Source: DATEDA01 sp963789885
GTDB lineage: Bacteria; Pseudomonadota; Gammaproteobacteria; Burkholderiales; SG8-39
Assembly (NCBI GenBank): GCA_963789885.1
Contig: CAWBNB010000030.1
Location: forward strand, 62,001 to 126,000
Length of the DNA stretch: 64,000 bases
Direction of reading: 5' to 3'
The notes under the pieces are model-generated. The model searched no databases, was not told the DNA's origin, and was given only the letters and a program-made list of their open reading frames with translations. Of this stretch, positions 7,382 through 16,910 are shown piece after piece. The position numbers and the translations under genes are program-made. Position 1 is the first letter of the stretch, and each line of letters starts with the position of its first letter.

Positions 7382-9720
7382 CCACCCGCCAGTTCGGCGA
7401 GCCGGTCAAGCGCAACGAGGACGCGCGCCTCCTCGCCGGCCGCGCGCAGTTCATCGACGACGTGAACCTCCCGGGGATGCTCCATGCGGCGTTCCTGCGG
7501 AGCCCGCACGCGCACGCGCGGCTGAAGTCGATCGATGTCGCGCCCGCGCTTGCCCGCGCAGGCGTCGTCGCGGTGTACACGGCGCAGGATCTCGGCGACT
7601 ACTGGCGCCCGGGCCCGATCATCGTCCCGCCGCCGCCGGTCGAGGGCGCGGTCTTCAACGAGCGCACGCAGGTGCCGTTGGTGAAGGACAAGGCGCGCCA
7701 CGTCGGGGAGCCGGTGGCAATGGTGGTGGCGACGAGCCGTTACATCGCCGAGGACGCCGCAGCGGACATCGTAGTCGACTGGGAGCCGCTGCCGGTCGCG
7801 GCGGAGCTCGCTGCGGCGGCTGCGCCCGGCGCGCCGAAAGTCCACGACGACCTCCCGAACAACGTCGCCGCGCACGTCCGGCAGACGAAGGGCGACTACG
7901 CCGCGGCGGCGAAGCGCGCGCACCGCGTCATCAAGCGCCGGTTTGCCTACGACCACGGCTGTGCGCAGCCGATGGAGACGCGCGGCGTCGTCGCGCAATG
8001 GGACGCCGGGAGCGAGCGGCTCACGGTGTGGGACACGACCCAGGCGCCGATCGCGATCCGCAACGGGCTCGCCGGAATGCTCGGGCTGTCGGAACGGCAG
8101 GTGCGGGTGATCGCGCCGTTCATCGGCGGCGGGTTCGGGCCGAAGATCATGCTGTTCTATCCGGACGAGGTGCTCGTGCCGTGGGCGGCGGTGAAGCTCG
8201 GCCGGCCGGTGAAGTGGATCGAGGACCGCGCCGAGCACTTCGTCGCCACCACCCACGAGCGCGGGCAGCTGCACGACGCCGAGATCGCGCTCGCCGCGGA
8301 CGGGACGATCCTCGGCGTGAAGGACGTCTTCCTGCACGACACCGGCGCGTACGACCCGTACGGCCTCACGGTGCCGATCAACAGCCAGTGCACGCTGCTC
8401 GGGCCGTACGTCGTGCCGAACTACGACAGCACCTTCACCGCGGTCTTCACCAACACGCCGATTGTCACGCCGTACCGCGGGGCCGGCCGCCAGCACGGCG
8501 TGTTCGTGATCGAGCGGCTGCTCGATGTCGCCGCGCGCGAGCTCGGGCTCGACCGCGCGGAGATCCGGCGCCGGAACTTCATCCCGCCGGACGCGTTCCC
8601 GTACTCGAACGAGATCATCTACCAGGACTTCACGCGGCTCTCCTACGACAGCGGCGACTACGCGCCGATGCTCGCCAAGGCGCTCGAGCTCGTCGGCTAC
8701 GAGCGCTTCCTCCGCGAGGAGCAGCCGCGGCTTCGCGCCGCGGGTCGGCACGTCGGCATCGGCGTGGTCTGCTACGTCGAGGGCACCGGCATCGGGCCTT
8801 ACGAGGGCGCGAAGGTGCAGGTGCAGACGAACGGCAAGGCGTCCGTCCTCACCGGCATCGGCACTCAGGGGCAGGGTCACTACACCAGCTTTGCGCAGAT
8901 CGTCGCCGACCAGGTCGGCGTCGACGTCGCGGACGTCGAGGTGATCACCGGCGACACCGATCAGTTCTACTGGGGCGCGGGGACGTTCGCGAGCCGCGGG
9001 GCGGTGGTCGCCGGCAACGCGGTGAGCCAGGCCGCGGTGGCGGTGCGGCAGAAGATCCTGCGCACCGCGGCGGAGCATTTCGAGTGCGCGGAGGCCGACC
9101 TCGTCATCGCGGACGGGCGGGTCGCGATCGCCGGCGTGCCCGGCCGTTCGATCGCGCTCGGCGAGCTCGCGGTGCTGGCGAACCCGATGCGGGGGGCGGT
9201 CGCGGCCGGCACCGAGCCGGGGCTCGAGGCGACGAGCTACTTCGGCCCGGAGAGCGGTGCGACGTCGAGCGGCGTCCACGCCATGATCGTCGAGGTCGAC
9301 CCGGAGACGATGATCCCGGAGATCCTGAAGTACGTCGTGGTGCACGACTGCGGCACCATCGTCAATCCGCTGATCGTCGAAGGGCAGATCCACGGCGGTG
9401 TCGCGCAGGGCATCGGCAACGCCTTCTACGAGCAGCTCGTGTTCGACGGCGAGGGGCAGCTCCTGAACGCGACGTTCGCCGACTACCTGCTGCCGACCGC
9501 CCTCGAGGTGCCGCGGATGGAGCTCGCGCACACCGTCACGCCCTCGCCGCTGAATCCGCTCGGGATCAAGGGCGTCGGCGAGGCCGGCGCGATCCCGGTC
9601 GGACCGCTGTTCGCGCAGGCGCTCGAAGACGCCCTCGGCCTGCCGTCGAAGGGCGTCGAGCTGCTGGAGATTCCGCTTGGCCCGAGCCGGTTGTGGGAGC
9701 TCGCCCGGGCCGGATCCTGA
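7378..9720 (+). CDS. Molybdenum hydroxylase catalytic (molybdopterin-binding) subunit, aldehyde oxidase/xanthine dehydrogenase family
   Basis: The 780-residue large subunit hydroxylates an aromatic or aldehyde carbon using water at a Mo-pterin centre. Seen motifs are GRAQFIDDV at the N-terminus, the glycine loop IGGGFGPKI, TPYRGAGRQHG, the cofactor loop GTQGQGHYTSFAQ, and the active-site Glu735 in GIKGVGEAGAIP. The YRGAGR loop differs from the VAYRCSFR loop of CO dehydrogenase, so CO is not the substrate. Context (deaminase-like gene, NCS2 permease, and a barbiturase 13 kb downstream) suggests uracil, thymine, xanthine or a related ring. Uracil/thymine dehydrogenase belongs to this broad family. 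Start ATG overlaps the previous stop. Confidence 0.93.
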   Translation: MTTRQFGEPVKRNEDARLLAGRAQFIDDVNLPGMLHAAFLRSPHAHARLKSIDVAPALARAGVVAVYTAQDLGDYWRPGPIIVPPPPVEGAVFNERTQVPLVKDKARHVGEPVAMVVATSRYIAEDAAADIVVDWEPLPVAAELAAAAAPGAPKVHDDLPNNVAAHVRQTKGDYAAAAKRAHRVIKRRFAYDHGCAQPMETRGVVAQWDAGSERLTVWDTTQAPIAIRNGLAGMLGLSERQVRVIAPFIGGGFGPKIMLFYPDEVLVPWAAVKLGRPVKWIEDRAEHFVATTHERGQLHDAEIALAADGTILGVKDVFLHDTGAYDPYGLTVPINSQCTLLGPYVVPNYDSTFTAVFTNTPIVTPYRGAGRQHGVFVIERLLDVAARELGLDRAEIRRRNFIPPDAFPYSNEIIYQDFTRLSYDSGDYAPMLAKALELVGYERFLREEQPRLRAAGRHVGIGVVCYVEGTGIGPYEGAKVQVQTNGKASVLTGIGTQGQGHYTSFAQIVADQVGVDVADVEVITGDTDQFYWGAGTFASRGAVVAGNAVSQAAVAVRQKILRTAAEHFECAEADLVIADGRVAIAGVPGRSIALGELAVLANPMRGAVAAGTEPGLEATSYFGPESGATSSGVHAMIVEVDPETMIPEILKYVVVHDCGTIVNPLIVEGQIHGGVAQGIGNAFYEQLVFDGEGQLLNATFADYLLPTALEVPRMELAHTVTPSPLNPLGIKGVGEAGAIPVGPLFAQALEDALGLPSKGVELLEIPLGPSRLWELARAGS

Positions 9721-9807
9721 GTTCCCGGTTCCGTTCCCTGCCGGGGACGGGACGGCGCGTAGAGCTGGAGGGGCAGTCCGATGCCAAACCACAAAGGAGG
9801 GGCACCC

Positions 9808-11269
9808 ATGGCAACCCACGCGGCAACCGGCGTCTCAGGCTATCTCCCCAACGACCGGCCGGAACCGGTCAGACTCGTCCTGCTCGGTCTCCAGCACGTC
9901 ATCACGATGTTCCCGGCGACGGTGCTGGTCGCGCTGCTCTGCGGCTTCCACGTGAGCACCGTGCTGCTCGGGGCGGGCGTGTCGACGATCGTCGCGCTCG
10001 TGCTGTCGCGGAAGGGGATCGGGATGTACATCCCGCTCTTCTACGGCTCGAGCTTCAGCTACATCGCGGCGTACCTCGGCCTCGCCGAGGCGCTGGGCCA
10101 CCCGGTGAAGTTCGGCGTGCCCTCGCCCGACGAGGTGATCTCGGTGATGCAGGCCGGCATCATCGGCACCGGCATCCTCAACATCATCGTCGGCTTCGTC
10201 ATCAAGAAGCTCGGCAAGGAGCGGCTCGACCGCGTGCTGCCGCCCGTGGTCACCGGCTCGGTGGCGTGCGTGATCGGCATCGGCCTCGCAAAAGCCGCGC
10301 TCGACATGTCGTTCACGGTCGTGCCCGGGTACTGGGGTATCGCGCTCGTCACCCTGATCGCGACGGTGGCGTTCTCGTACCTCCTGCAGGGCAAGGGCTT
10401 CATCGGCATGCTGCCGATCCTGCTCGGCGCGATCGTCGGTTACGTGCTGACGCTCGTCGTCGCGCCCGACCAGATCAGCTTCAAGAACCTCGCCGACGCA
10501 CCGGTCTTCGTCGCGCCGCACCTCACCTGGCCGAGTTTCAGCGGGCCGCTGGTGGCAACGGCGATCTTCAGCATCAGCATCATGGCGATCGCGACCATCC
10601 CGGAGTCGACGGCGCACCTGTACCAGATGAGCCTCTACGTGGACCGGCTCGCCGACGAGCAGGGACGGCCGAAGTACCACCTCGACCGGAACGTCGGCTT
10701 CAACCTGATGCTCGACGGCCTCGGCGACGCGCTGCACGGTCTCCTCGGCGCGACCGCCGGCACCAACTACGGCGAGAACAATTCGCTGATGGCGATCACG
10801 CGGAACTACTCTGGCCCGGCGTTGATCGCCGCCGGCGTGATCTGCATCCTGCTCGCGTTCATCGGGAAGCTCTCGGCGTTCGTCGGCACGATCCCGGTCT
10901 TCGTGAGCGGCGGCTTGGCGATCTATCTCTTCGGCGTGATCGGCATGCAGGGCATCGCGCTGATGCAGGAGCACAAGGTGAACCTGTTCGACCCGCTGCA
11001 GCTCGCGGTCGGGCGCGACGATCATGGTGCTCGGGATCGGCGGCAATATCGGCTTCCAGGGCGGGTTCCTGCCGATCAAGATCGCCGGCGTGTTTCCGCA
11101 GGGCCTGCCCGCGATCGCGACGTCGGCGGTGGCCGGCATCGTGATGTGGGTCGTGTTCAGCACGCTACGGAAGCAGCCCGCGCCGGCGCGCGCGACCCGG
11201 CGAGCGTCGCCCCGATGCCTTGACGCGGGAAGAACGTCGATTTTGCCGCGGCAGTCGTGGTCATCCTGA
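9808..11269 (+). CDS. NCS2 uracil/xanthine permease, frameshifted near 11011
   Basis: Inner membrane nucleobase:cation symporter of the UraA/XanQ family. The N-terminal helices carry the conserved PATVLVALL region, and AGTNYGENNSLMAITRNYS holds the family GENxxxMAIT motif. ATG at 9808 is preferred over 9781 because AAAGGAGGGG sits 8 bases upstream. A single extra G in the GGG run at 11011-11013 moves the true frame by one. The expected continuation, MVLGIGGNIGFQGGFLPIKI, is read in the next frame and runs to a stop at 11269. As written, the protein would end at 11223 with about 70 wrong residues, so it is either a mutant or a sequence error. It closes the nucleobase operon. Confidence 0.85.
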
Positions 11270-11324
11270 GGTACGTTGCAATCTCGGCGCTGAAGCAGCG
11301 TGCGTCGGCGAGGAGGGTGCGATC

Positions 11325-11972
11325 GTGGTGATATCGGCGATTTCTGCAGCGCGGCGGCGTGCCGCCGTCGCGCTCCTCGGCGCCGGGCGCCTGCTTCGTC
11401 GGCGGCTGCGCAACGACGCACCGTGAACGCCGAGTGGACCGATCCGCAGTTCGCCGGGCGGTCGCTCCGCGGCCAGCTGGTCCTCGTCCTGTGCGATGCG
11501 AACGACACCGCCGTCCGGCGGATCTGCGAGGACCGGCTCGCGGCGAGCCTCACCGCCTCGGGCGCCACGCCGGTCAACGCGGTGGCGGCGACCTGACCGC
11601 TCGGACCGCCGCCGGCCAACGACCGGACCATCGCTGCAGCGCGCAAGGCAAATGCGAAGGCGATCCTCGGCGCGAGGGTCGGGCCGGATGCGACGGTGGT
11701 CAACCCGGGACCGAGCGTGTCGTTCGGCCTCGGCGGGTTCAGCGGCTCGCGCGGCGGGGTGAGCGGCGGCGGCGTCGGGATCGGCATGCCGGTGGGCGGG
11801 GGACAGGTCGACACCGCCTACGGGGCAGACCTCACGCTCACCGACGTCGAGACGGTTCGGCTGATGTGGACGGGCAAGGTCACGTCGTCCGCGTCGGGGA
11901 ACATCAACGCGCAGATCGGCGAGCTCGCGCGGGTCGGCGTCGGAGGCTGCCGCGCGCGCCGGCTTCTTCTGA
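11325..11972 (+). pseudogene. Broken lipoprotein gene, paralogue of the intact gene at 47211-47822
   Basis: Pieces of one lipoprotein are spread over three frames. From GTG 11325 there is a signal peptide (ISAARRRAAVALLGAG), then in another frame a lipobox-like FVGGCATT. The body follows in a third frame (EWTDPQFAGRSLRG, then DANDTAVRRICEDRLAASL). An in-frame TGA at 11594 interrupts it, after which the same frame resumes to a Gly-rich stretch and DVETVRLMWTGKV. A last shift restores ARAGFF and a stop at 11970-11972. The layout matches the intact lipoprotein at 47211-47822 (WQSPDFGG, then IRRIFEDEFVRQL). Three frameshifts plus one nonsense codon make it non-functional as written. Confidence 0.6.
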
Positions 11973-11982
11973 GTCTGCCGGA

Positions 11983-12835
11983 TCAGCCGGCGGCCAGCCG
12001 GGCGAACGATGCGCTTCATCGCGTCGAGCCGTTCGAGATAGTCGCGGACGTCGTGATCGCCGCATCGCTGGCCGTCCGGTCAGCCGGAAGCCGCGCTTCG
12101 CGTAGGCCTCGCCGGCGCCGGCGCCGCACAGGTGGATCACCGCGGCGAGGTTCTGCCGCTGCGCGCAGCGTCGCGGTCGCGATTCGCTGGCGCGCGAGCG
12201 ATGCCGGCGACGCGGACGTCGAGGTAGGCGGCGGTCAGCTCTACGGCGTGGCTCGGCACGACGCGCGTGTAGAGCGCGTTGAACCAGCACGATCGCGGGT
12301 CGTGCCACGGCCCGTCCTCGGCGACTGCGTGGTCGTGGATGCAATAGCGCCTCGCCTCCGCGAACGTCCCGTCGGTGATCTGGTACATGCCGACCGCGCT
12401 CGACGCCGGGCGGTAGACCTCGAACGGATCCGGCGCGGCCCGCCATCGCCAATAGGTCCGGGCGACCGGGTTGCCGGTGGCCTCCGTCTGCCCCAGGGCG
12501 GCGAGGAACTCGGGCGTGATCGTCGCCGTCGCGTGCGCGCGGAAGATCGGCGCGTACGACCGCCAGGTTTCGGGCGGCGTCTTGTAGAGCACGCCGCTCA
12601 CCGGAAAGAAGAGCTCGGTCGGCTTGCGGACGACCTGGACGAGCGCGTTTGCGGCGAACCAGAGCGCGAGGAGGGCGGCGGCGCCGATGCCGAGCTGCGC
12701 CGGCAGCGGCGCGGCGCGGAACGCGCGCGCGAGGCGCCGGCGCGTCGCGCGCCGCGGCCACAGACGCGCGGTGCGAAGGCGTCGTCGGCGGGTACGGCCG
12801 GAAACAGTCGCCGGGCGGGTGAGCTGACGGTTCAC
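11983..12835 (-). CDS. Membrane-anchored lysozyme-like (SLT) protein, frameshifted in its C-terminal part
   Basis: GTG at 12835 overlaps the kinase stop (GTGA). A basic N-terminus and one membrane helix (LGIGAAALLALWFAANALVQ) precede a lysozyme-like domain. The domain has a likely catalytic Glu in ALGQTEATGN and the motif SAVGMYQITDGTFAEAR. The uninterrupted frame ends at 12137. Coding signal continues in other frames with AAVIHLCGAGAGEAYAKRGF, then RCGDHDVRDYLERLDAMKR, and reaches a plausible stop at 11983. This needs indels near 12180, 12080 and 12010. The restored stop lies only 11 bases from the restored stop of the convergent lipoprotein gene, which supports sequence error or very recent decay. 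Muralytic activity is inferred. Confidence 0.65.
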
Positions 12836-14688
12836 GTGGCAGCCCGCTCCGCGGCCGGAAGCGTGAACCGGAACGTCGCCCCGCCTCCGGTGTCCGCCTC
12901 CGCCCAGATCCGGCCGCCGTGCGACTCCACGATCGAGCGCGCGATCGACAGCCCGAGTCCCATGCCGCGCTGCTTGGTGGTGAAGAACGACTCGAAGAGC
13001 TTGGACATGTCCGCGCGCGCGATGCCGTGCCCGCGGTCGGTCACCGCGACCTCGACGCTGCCGTCCTGGCGCAGCGCAGTGCGCACCGCCACGCGCCGCT
13101 GCGACACGTGCGTGTCGGCCATCGCATCCATCGCGTTCACGACCAGGTTCAGCACCACCTGCTGCAGGTGCACCCGGTCGCCCAGCACGCTCGGCAGGGC
13201 GGGATCGAACTCGGTCGCGAGCTCGACCTGGCGGCGGCCGGCCTCGGCCCCGAGAACCTCGAGCGCGTCGGCGAACGTCTCGTTGAGATCGACGCGCTCG
13301 CGCGCCATCTCGTGCTTGGCGAGCAGCGCCCGCAGACGCCGGATGACCTCGCTCGCCCGCAGGTCGTCCTTGCGCACCTCGGCGAGGATGTGGCGCACGT
13401 CCTCGAGCCCGGCCTTGCCCGACTCGAGCAGCAGCTCCGCGGCGTCCACGTTCGCCAGGATCGCTGCGAGCGGCTGGTTCACCTCGTGGGCGATGGTGGC
13501 GGTGAGCTCGCCGATCGTGGCGAGCCGGCCGGAGTGCGCGAGCTCCACCCGGTGATGCTGCACCTCGAGTTCGGCCCGGCGGCGCCGGGCGCGCTGGAGG
13601 AGCAGGCTGCCGATCATCAGTGCCTGCAACGCGACGATCGTCACCGCGCCAATGACGTAGAGCCGGTACGCGCTCCACAAGGATGCCTCGCGAAAGCGAA
13701 TGACGGCTCCCGGCGCCAGCTGACTCTCGTCGAGGCCCCAGCGCTGCAACTGGCGCCAGTCGAACATCGTCCGGGTGACGCTGGGTTCTACGAGCGGCAA
13801 CTCTGAAGGCGGCGTGCCGGACAGAATCCGCAGCGTCAGGATTGCCGCCTCCTCGCCATGCGCATCGAGACTGTACAGTTGCCCCCCCACGATGCCGCGT
13901 CCCAGATACTGATCGAGGAATCCGTAGACCGGCGCGTTGGCCGCCGCCGAGACCCGTTCCACGACGTCATGCGGGACGAAGGGCTCGCCGGCGCCGTCCC
14001 GGAAGACCGTCGAGTACAGCACGATCGTCCGCGGCGGCAACTGCGACAGGTGGGTGAGCAGCTCGCGCATCGGCAGTGCCGTGAGCCAGGTGAATGCGAG
14101 GCGATCCTCGAAGCGACCGAGCTCCTCGCGCGCCTGTTTGACGAGCTGGGCGTCGAACTCCGACGTGCCGCCCACGAACACGATCCGTTCGGTGCCGGGA
14201 TGTAGCCGGAGCGCGAGCTCGAGGGTCGGGGCGAACTCCCGCTTCACCAGAGTGCCGGTCACGTGCGACGGCAGTGAACGAGTGGCCAAGTTTCTGCGGT
14301 CGATCCCGCAGAAGACGATCGGGGCTCCGGGAAACACGGCGTCTCCGTGCGTCAGAAGAAAGTCGAGCGCAGGGGGGTAGGCGGCCACGACCGCATCGAT
14401 CTTCCTGCCCGCGTACTTCGTGCGAAGGTGATCTCGCAGGCGGAGGAGGTAGCCGTCCGAACCGAACCGGGAGAGATCCATCTCCTCGCGGTAGATCTCG
14501 ACCGAATCCGGTGGACCGGAAGTCAACCTGCGGGTGAGACTGGCGTGGAGGACCGACACTCCCGGCAAGTCGGTGCGCTCGTCGTAGAGGACGACGACCT
14601 GCTTCGGTGCGGCGGACGCCGGCGAGACGCTGGCGAGCCAGAGCATCAGCCCCGCGCAGGTGAGCCGCAAGACGCGGCAACAGCTCAT
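12832..14688 (-). CDS. Sensor histidine kinase with periplasmic ABC-substrate-binding-like sensor
   Basis: The 618-residue protein has a signal peptide (about residues 1-28). A periplasmic region of about 290 residues follows, resembling the ABC_sub_bind fold (PF04392 type). One membrane helix near residue 335 (VIGAVTIVALQALMIGSLLL) leads to a cytoplasmic kinase. Its HisKA domain has the phosphoacceptor His401 in TIAHEVNQPLAAIL. The ATPase domain shows LNLVVNAMDAM, VTDRGHGI and MGLGLSIARSIVESHGG. ATG at 14688 is chosen because the signal peptide begins there. Partners are probably the FixJ-like regulator at 16281 and/or the receiver protein at 17186. The ligand is unknown. Confidence 0.9.
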   Translation of the reverse strand: MSCCRVLRLTCAGLMLWLASVSPASAAPKQVVVLYDERTDLPGVSVLHASLTRRLTSGPPDSVEIYREEMDLSRFGSDGYLLRLRDHLRTKYAGRKIDAVVAAYPPALDFLLTHGDAVFPGAPIVFCGIDRRNLATRSLPSHVTGTLVKREFAPTLELALRLHPGTERIVFVGGTSEFDAQLVKQAREELGRFEDRLAFTWLTALPMRELLTHLSQLPPRTIVLYSTVFRDGAGEPFVPHDVVERVSAAANAPVYGFLDQYLGRGIVGGQLYSLDAHGEEAAILTLRILSGTPPSELPLVEPSVTRTMFDWRQLQRWGLDESQLAPGAVIRFREASLWSAYRLYVIGAVTIVALQALMIGSLLLQRARRRRAELEVQHHRVELAHSGRLATIGELTATIAHEVNQPLAAILANVDAAELLLESGKAGLEDVRHILAEVRKDDLRASEVIRRLRALLAKHEMARERVDLNETFADALEVLGAEAGRRQVELATEFDPALPSVLGDRVHLQQVVLNLVVNAMDAMADTHVSQRRVAVRTALRQDGSVEVAVTDRGHGIARADMSKLFESFFTTKQRGMGLGLSIARSIVESHGGRIWAEADTGGGATFRFTLPAAERAAT

Positions 14689-14816
14689 GGGAAAGTCCAC
14701 CGTCCTGGATTCTAGGCGCGGGCGGCGCGGGCCGCTAAGGACGGTGCGCTCGAATCCCGCTGACCACGAAGAGAGACCCCCCGGCGATCGCGTAGATCGC
14801 CTTGCCGGAAGGCCGC

Positions 14817-15472
14817 TTAAGGATTGGTCATCCTGAGCTCGGTGTGAGCGAACCGCAGCTCCGCGAGGGTTGCCTCCGCTTCGGGGAGAAGGTCCGCGCG
14901 ACGCTCGGCGCGCGCGAATTGCAGGGCTTCTGTCGCCAGAACGAGCGCCGGTGGCGATCGCCCTGCGCCGCATACACCTTCGCCAGGGTAAGGCGGGCAC
15001 TCACCGCCTTCGGATCCCGCCGGATCACCTGCCGCAGTATCCGTTCGCCCCTGGCCGCGTCCCCGCCGAGAAATGCCGGCAGCCTGACCAGGAAGGCTGC
15101 TTTGGAGGAAAGGGCATCCAGATGCTCAGGGTTCAGTTCCAGCGTCCGATCCAGCGCGGCCATCATTCGCCGGAAGCCGAACATCGCGGAGAGGCTCTCG
15201 CCGTCGATGCGGATCTGCTCGCCGAGGCTGCAGAAGAGGGCGAAGTGTGCGTCGGCAAGCTGATCGTCCGCGGCCACGGCCCGTTCCGCGAGCGTCTGGC
15301 TCTGCTGAAAGTGGGCCAGGCGCATGGCGCGCGCCTTCGCCGCCCGGCCAAGGTCGCATTCCTTCTGCGCTGCCGCGCTCAACTCCGCGGCCGAATTCTG
15401 CGCCGGCGCGATCCCGGAAATGACGCACAGGAGAATCAGCGCGACACCGGGAAACATCGACTTGGCTGTCAT
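14817..15472 (-). CDS. Exported TPR-type protein, one frameshift near 14960
   Basis: A signal peptide (GVALILLCVISGIAPAQ) is followed by TPR-like helical repeats, for example LAERAVAADDQLADAHFALF, LDRTLELNPEHLDALSSKAA and ILRQVIRRDPKAVSARLTLA. The frame opened at ATG 15472 turns into an Arg/Ser-rich shadow after about residue 170. The neighbouring frame continues with PALVLATEALQFARAERRAD and LLPEAEATLAELRFAHTEL and stops at 14817. One indel therefore separates the two parts. The protein is probably periplasmic and probably sits with the sensor kinase gene just downstream on the same strand. No specific function can be assigned. Confidence 0.7.
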
Positions 15473-15651
15473 GCCCGTACTTTGCCCTATTCGCCGCCCG
15501 ACGTCCTGGGCACGGCTCTCAGCGCCAGCGCGAACGCCCTCGGCGTAGATCGCATGGACCTGCTGACCTGATGTCGTTGACTGGCAGGTTCTCAGCTCGC
15601 CGCGCGGATTGCCGGTACGACGAGATCGCTGCCGGGCGGTCCGCGAGCGCC

Positions 15652-15813
15652 TCACGGGCCCCGGCGTCGCTCCAGGGACAGCCCGAGCGCGATGCGCGCC
15701 CGCTCGAAGGTCACCCGAACGTCGGTCTGACGCGCCCCCCGATAGACGAATTGCGGACTAGTGATCGGGATGGCCGGAAACAGCCTGGACTTCGCCGGGA
15801 TGTCGTGGCCCAT
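15652..15813 (-). CDS. Small protein of unknown function (53 aa)
   Basis: A short frame with a strong signal for translation: ATG at 15813 is preceded by CAGGAGGTTTGAC, a full AGGAGG with 7-base spacing. It begins one base after the TGA (15815) of the Cys-rich gene, so the two form a coupled pair. The peptide starts MGHDIPAKSRLFPAIPI and contains VYRGARQTDVRVTFERAR and a basic tail; no membrane segment or Cys is present. I do not recognise the family. Coding is supported by the ribosome binding site and coupling, not by homology. Confidence 0.5.
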   Translation of the reverse strand: MGHDIPAKSRLFPAIPITSPQFVYRGARQTDVRVTFERARIALGLSLERRRGP

Positions 15814-15814
15814 G

Positions 15815-16096
15815 TCAAACCTCCTGCTGGTTTGTCCGCGATGACGGCTCGCATCGCCGCCGCGTTTCCTTGCGCGCTAGTTCGCGGACTGCGGCGGGCT
15901 CGAAGAAGCGCCCGTGGCGTCCGCAAGCCCCGTACAACCATGCCTCCACCAAGGCCGATTCACGCTCGACCTGGCACGGGTAGGGCGCCCCGGCGTGCCG
16001 GGCACAGTAGAGACCGTCGGCGCTTGCGCGCGCGTGACGGCACGCGTCGCACGCGGGAAGCTCGGACGAGGTCAGCAGCAGGTCGAGCGCATTCAT
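15815..16096 (-). CDS. Small Cys/His-rich protein of unknown function (93 aa)
   Basis: From ATG 16096, with GGAG 12 bases upstream, the 93-residue product has CDAC (Cys16, Cys19), YCARH (Cys31, His34), Cys41 and CGRHGRFF (Cys58, His61). This spacing suggests one or two structural zinc sites. The frame is open upstream to 16282, but that part is low-complexity and poorly convincing. The gene is followed immediately by the 53-residue gene. It lies between a sensor-kinase block and a divergent FixJ-like regulator, so a regulatory or stress role is possible. No family was recognised. Confidence 0.55.
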   Translation of the reverse strand: MNALDLLLTSSELPACDACRHARASADGLYCARHAGAPYPCQVERESALVEAWLYGACGRHGRFFEPAAVRELARKETRRRCEPSSRTNQQEV

Positions 16097-16280
16097 GGCC
16101 AGGCACTCCGGGGTCGCGAAAACCGTCGCTGGATAAGAGGTTGCATGGCTTGCCTCCTCGTTCGACTGCAGGTGGCGCGGACCGACCCGCTCAATCATCG
16201 TCCAGCGGCGGGACGCGCAAAATCGGCCCTTGGTGCATAGTTCGCATGGCCTTTGGTACAGGGAGCCGTCCCGGGCGCGC

Positions 16281-16910
16281 ATGACCGACCGCAGTCCGAT
16301 CGTCCACGTGGTCGACGACGACGACTCGGTACGAGCCGCGGTCGTGCGCCTGCTGCAGGCGGCCGGCTACGAGGCGCGGGGCTACAGCTCCGCGGGCGAG
16401 TTCCTGCTGAGCCGCACGGACCGGAACGCTCCCGGCTGCGTCGTCCTCGACGTGCGGATGCCGGGCCCCAGCGGGCTCGAGCTCCAGGACGCGCTCGCAC
16501 GGCTCGACGTGGAGGTGCCGATCGTCTTCCTGACCGGGCACGGGGACATTCCGATGAGCGTGCGCGCCATGAAGGGCGGGGCGGTCGACTTCCTCACCAA
16601 GCCGGTCAGCCGCGAGGCGCTCCTTCCCGCAGTCCAGGCTGCGATCGCGCGCGACGCGGATACCCGGGCGGCCCAGGCGCGCCTGCTAATGTTGCGCGCG
16701 CGCTACGAAACGCTCACGCCGCGGGAGCGGGAAGTTCTTGCCGGTGTAGTCGCCGGCAAGCTGAACAAGCGGATCGCCATCGAGCTCGGCACCGCCGAGC
16801 GCACGATCAAGGCGCACCGCGCCCACGTGATGGAGAAGATGCAGGCGGCGTCGGTGGCCGAGCTCGTGACCTTCGCCAACGAGCTGCGCGAGCGCGGCGC
16901 CCGCCCGTAG
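16281..16910 (+). CDS. FixJ/NarL-type response regulator
   Basis: The 209-residue protein has an N-terminal receiver domain (VHVVDDDDSVRAAVVRLL, phosphoacceptor Asp57 in VVLDVRMPG, and the Lys of DFLTKPVS). Its C-terminal LuxR-type helix-turn-helix has LTPREREVLAGVVAGKLNKR followed by GTAERTIKAHRAHVMEKM. This is the arrangement of FixJ, TodT and StyR regulators. Such proteins are phosphorylated by a sensor kinase and activate target promoters. The kinase at 12832-14688 is the nearest candidate. ATG at 16281 matches the usual short leader before the receiver; the ribosome binding site is weak. The two small genes lie divergent. Confidence 0.92.
   Translation: MTDRSPIVHVVDDDDSVRAAVVRLLQAAGYEARGYSSAGEFLLSRTDRNAPGCVVLDVRMPGPSGLELQDALARLDVEVPIVFLTGHGDIPMSVRAMKGGAVDFLTKPVSREALLPAVQAAIARDADTRAAQARLLMLRARYETLTPREREVLAGVVAGKLNKRIAIELGTAERTIKAHRAHVMEKMQAASVAELVTFANELRERGARP

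Noticed and set aside
6896..9720. Aerobic CO dehydrogenase (CoxSL)
   Set aside because: The large subunit lacks the VAYRCSFR active-site loop of CO dehydrogenase, and the operon has a nucleobase permease and an amidohydrolase instead of cox accessory genes.
11696..13555. A 619-codon plus-strand frame
   Set aside because: Only its first ~90 codons belong to the broken lipoprotein. The rest is antisense to the SLT protein and sensor kinase genes.
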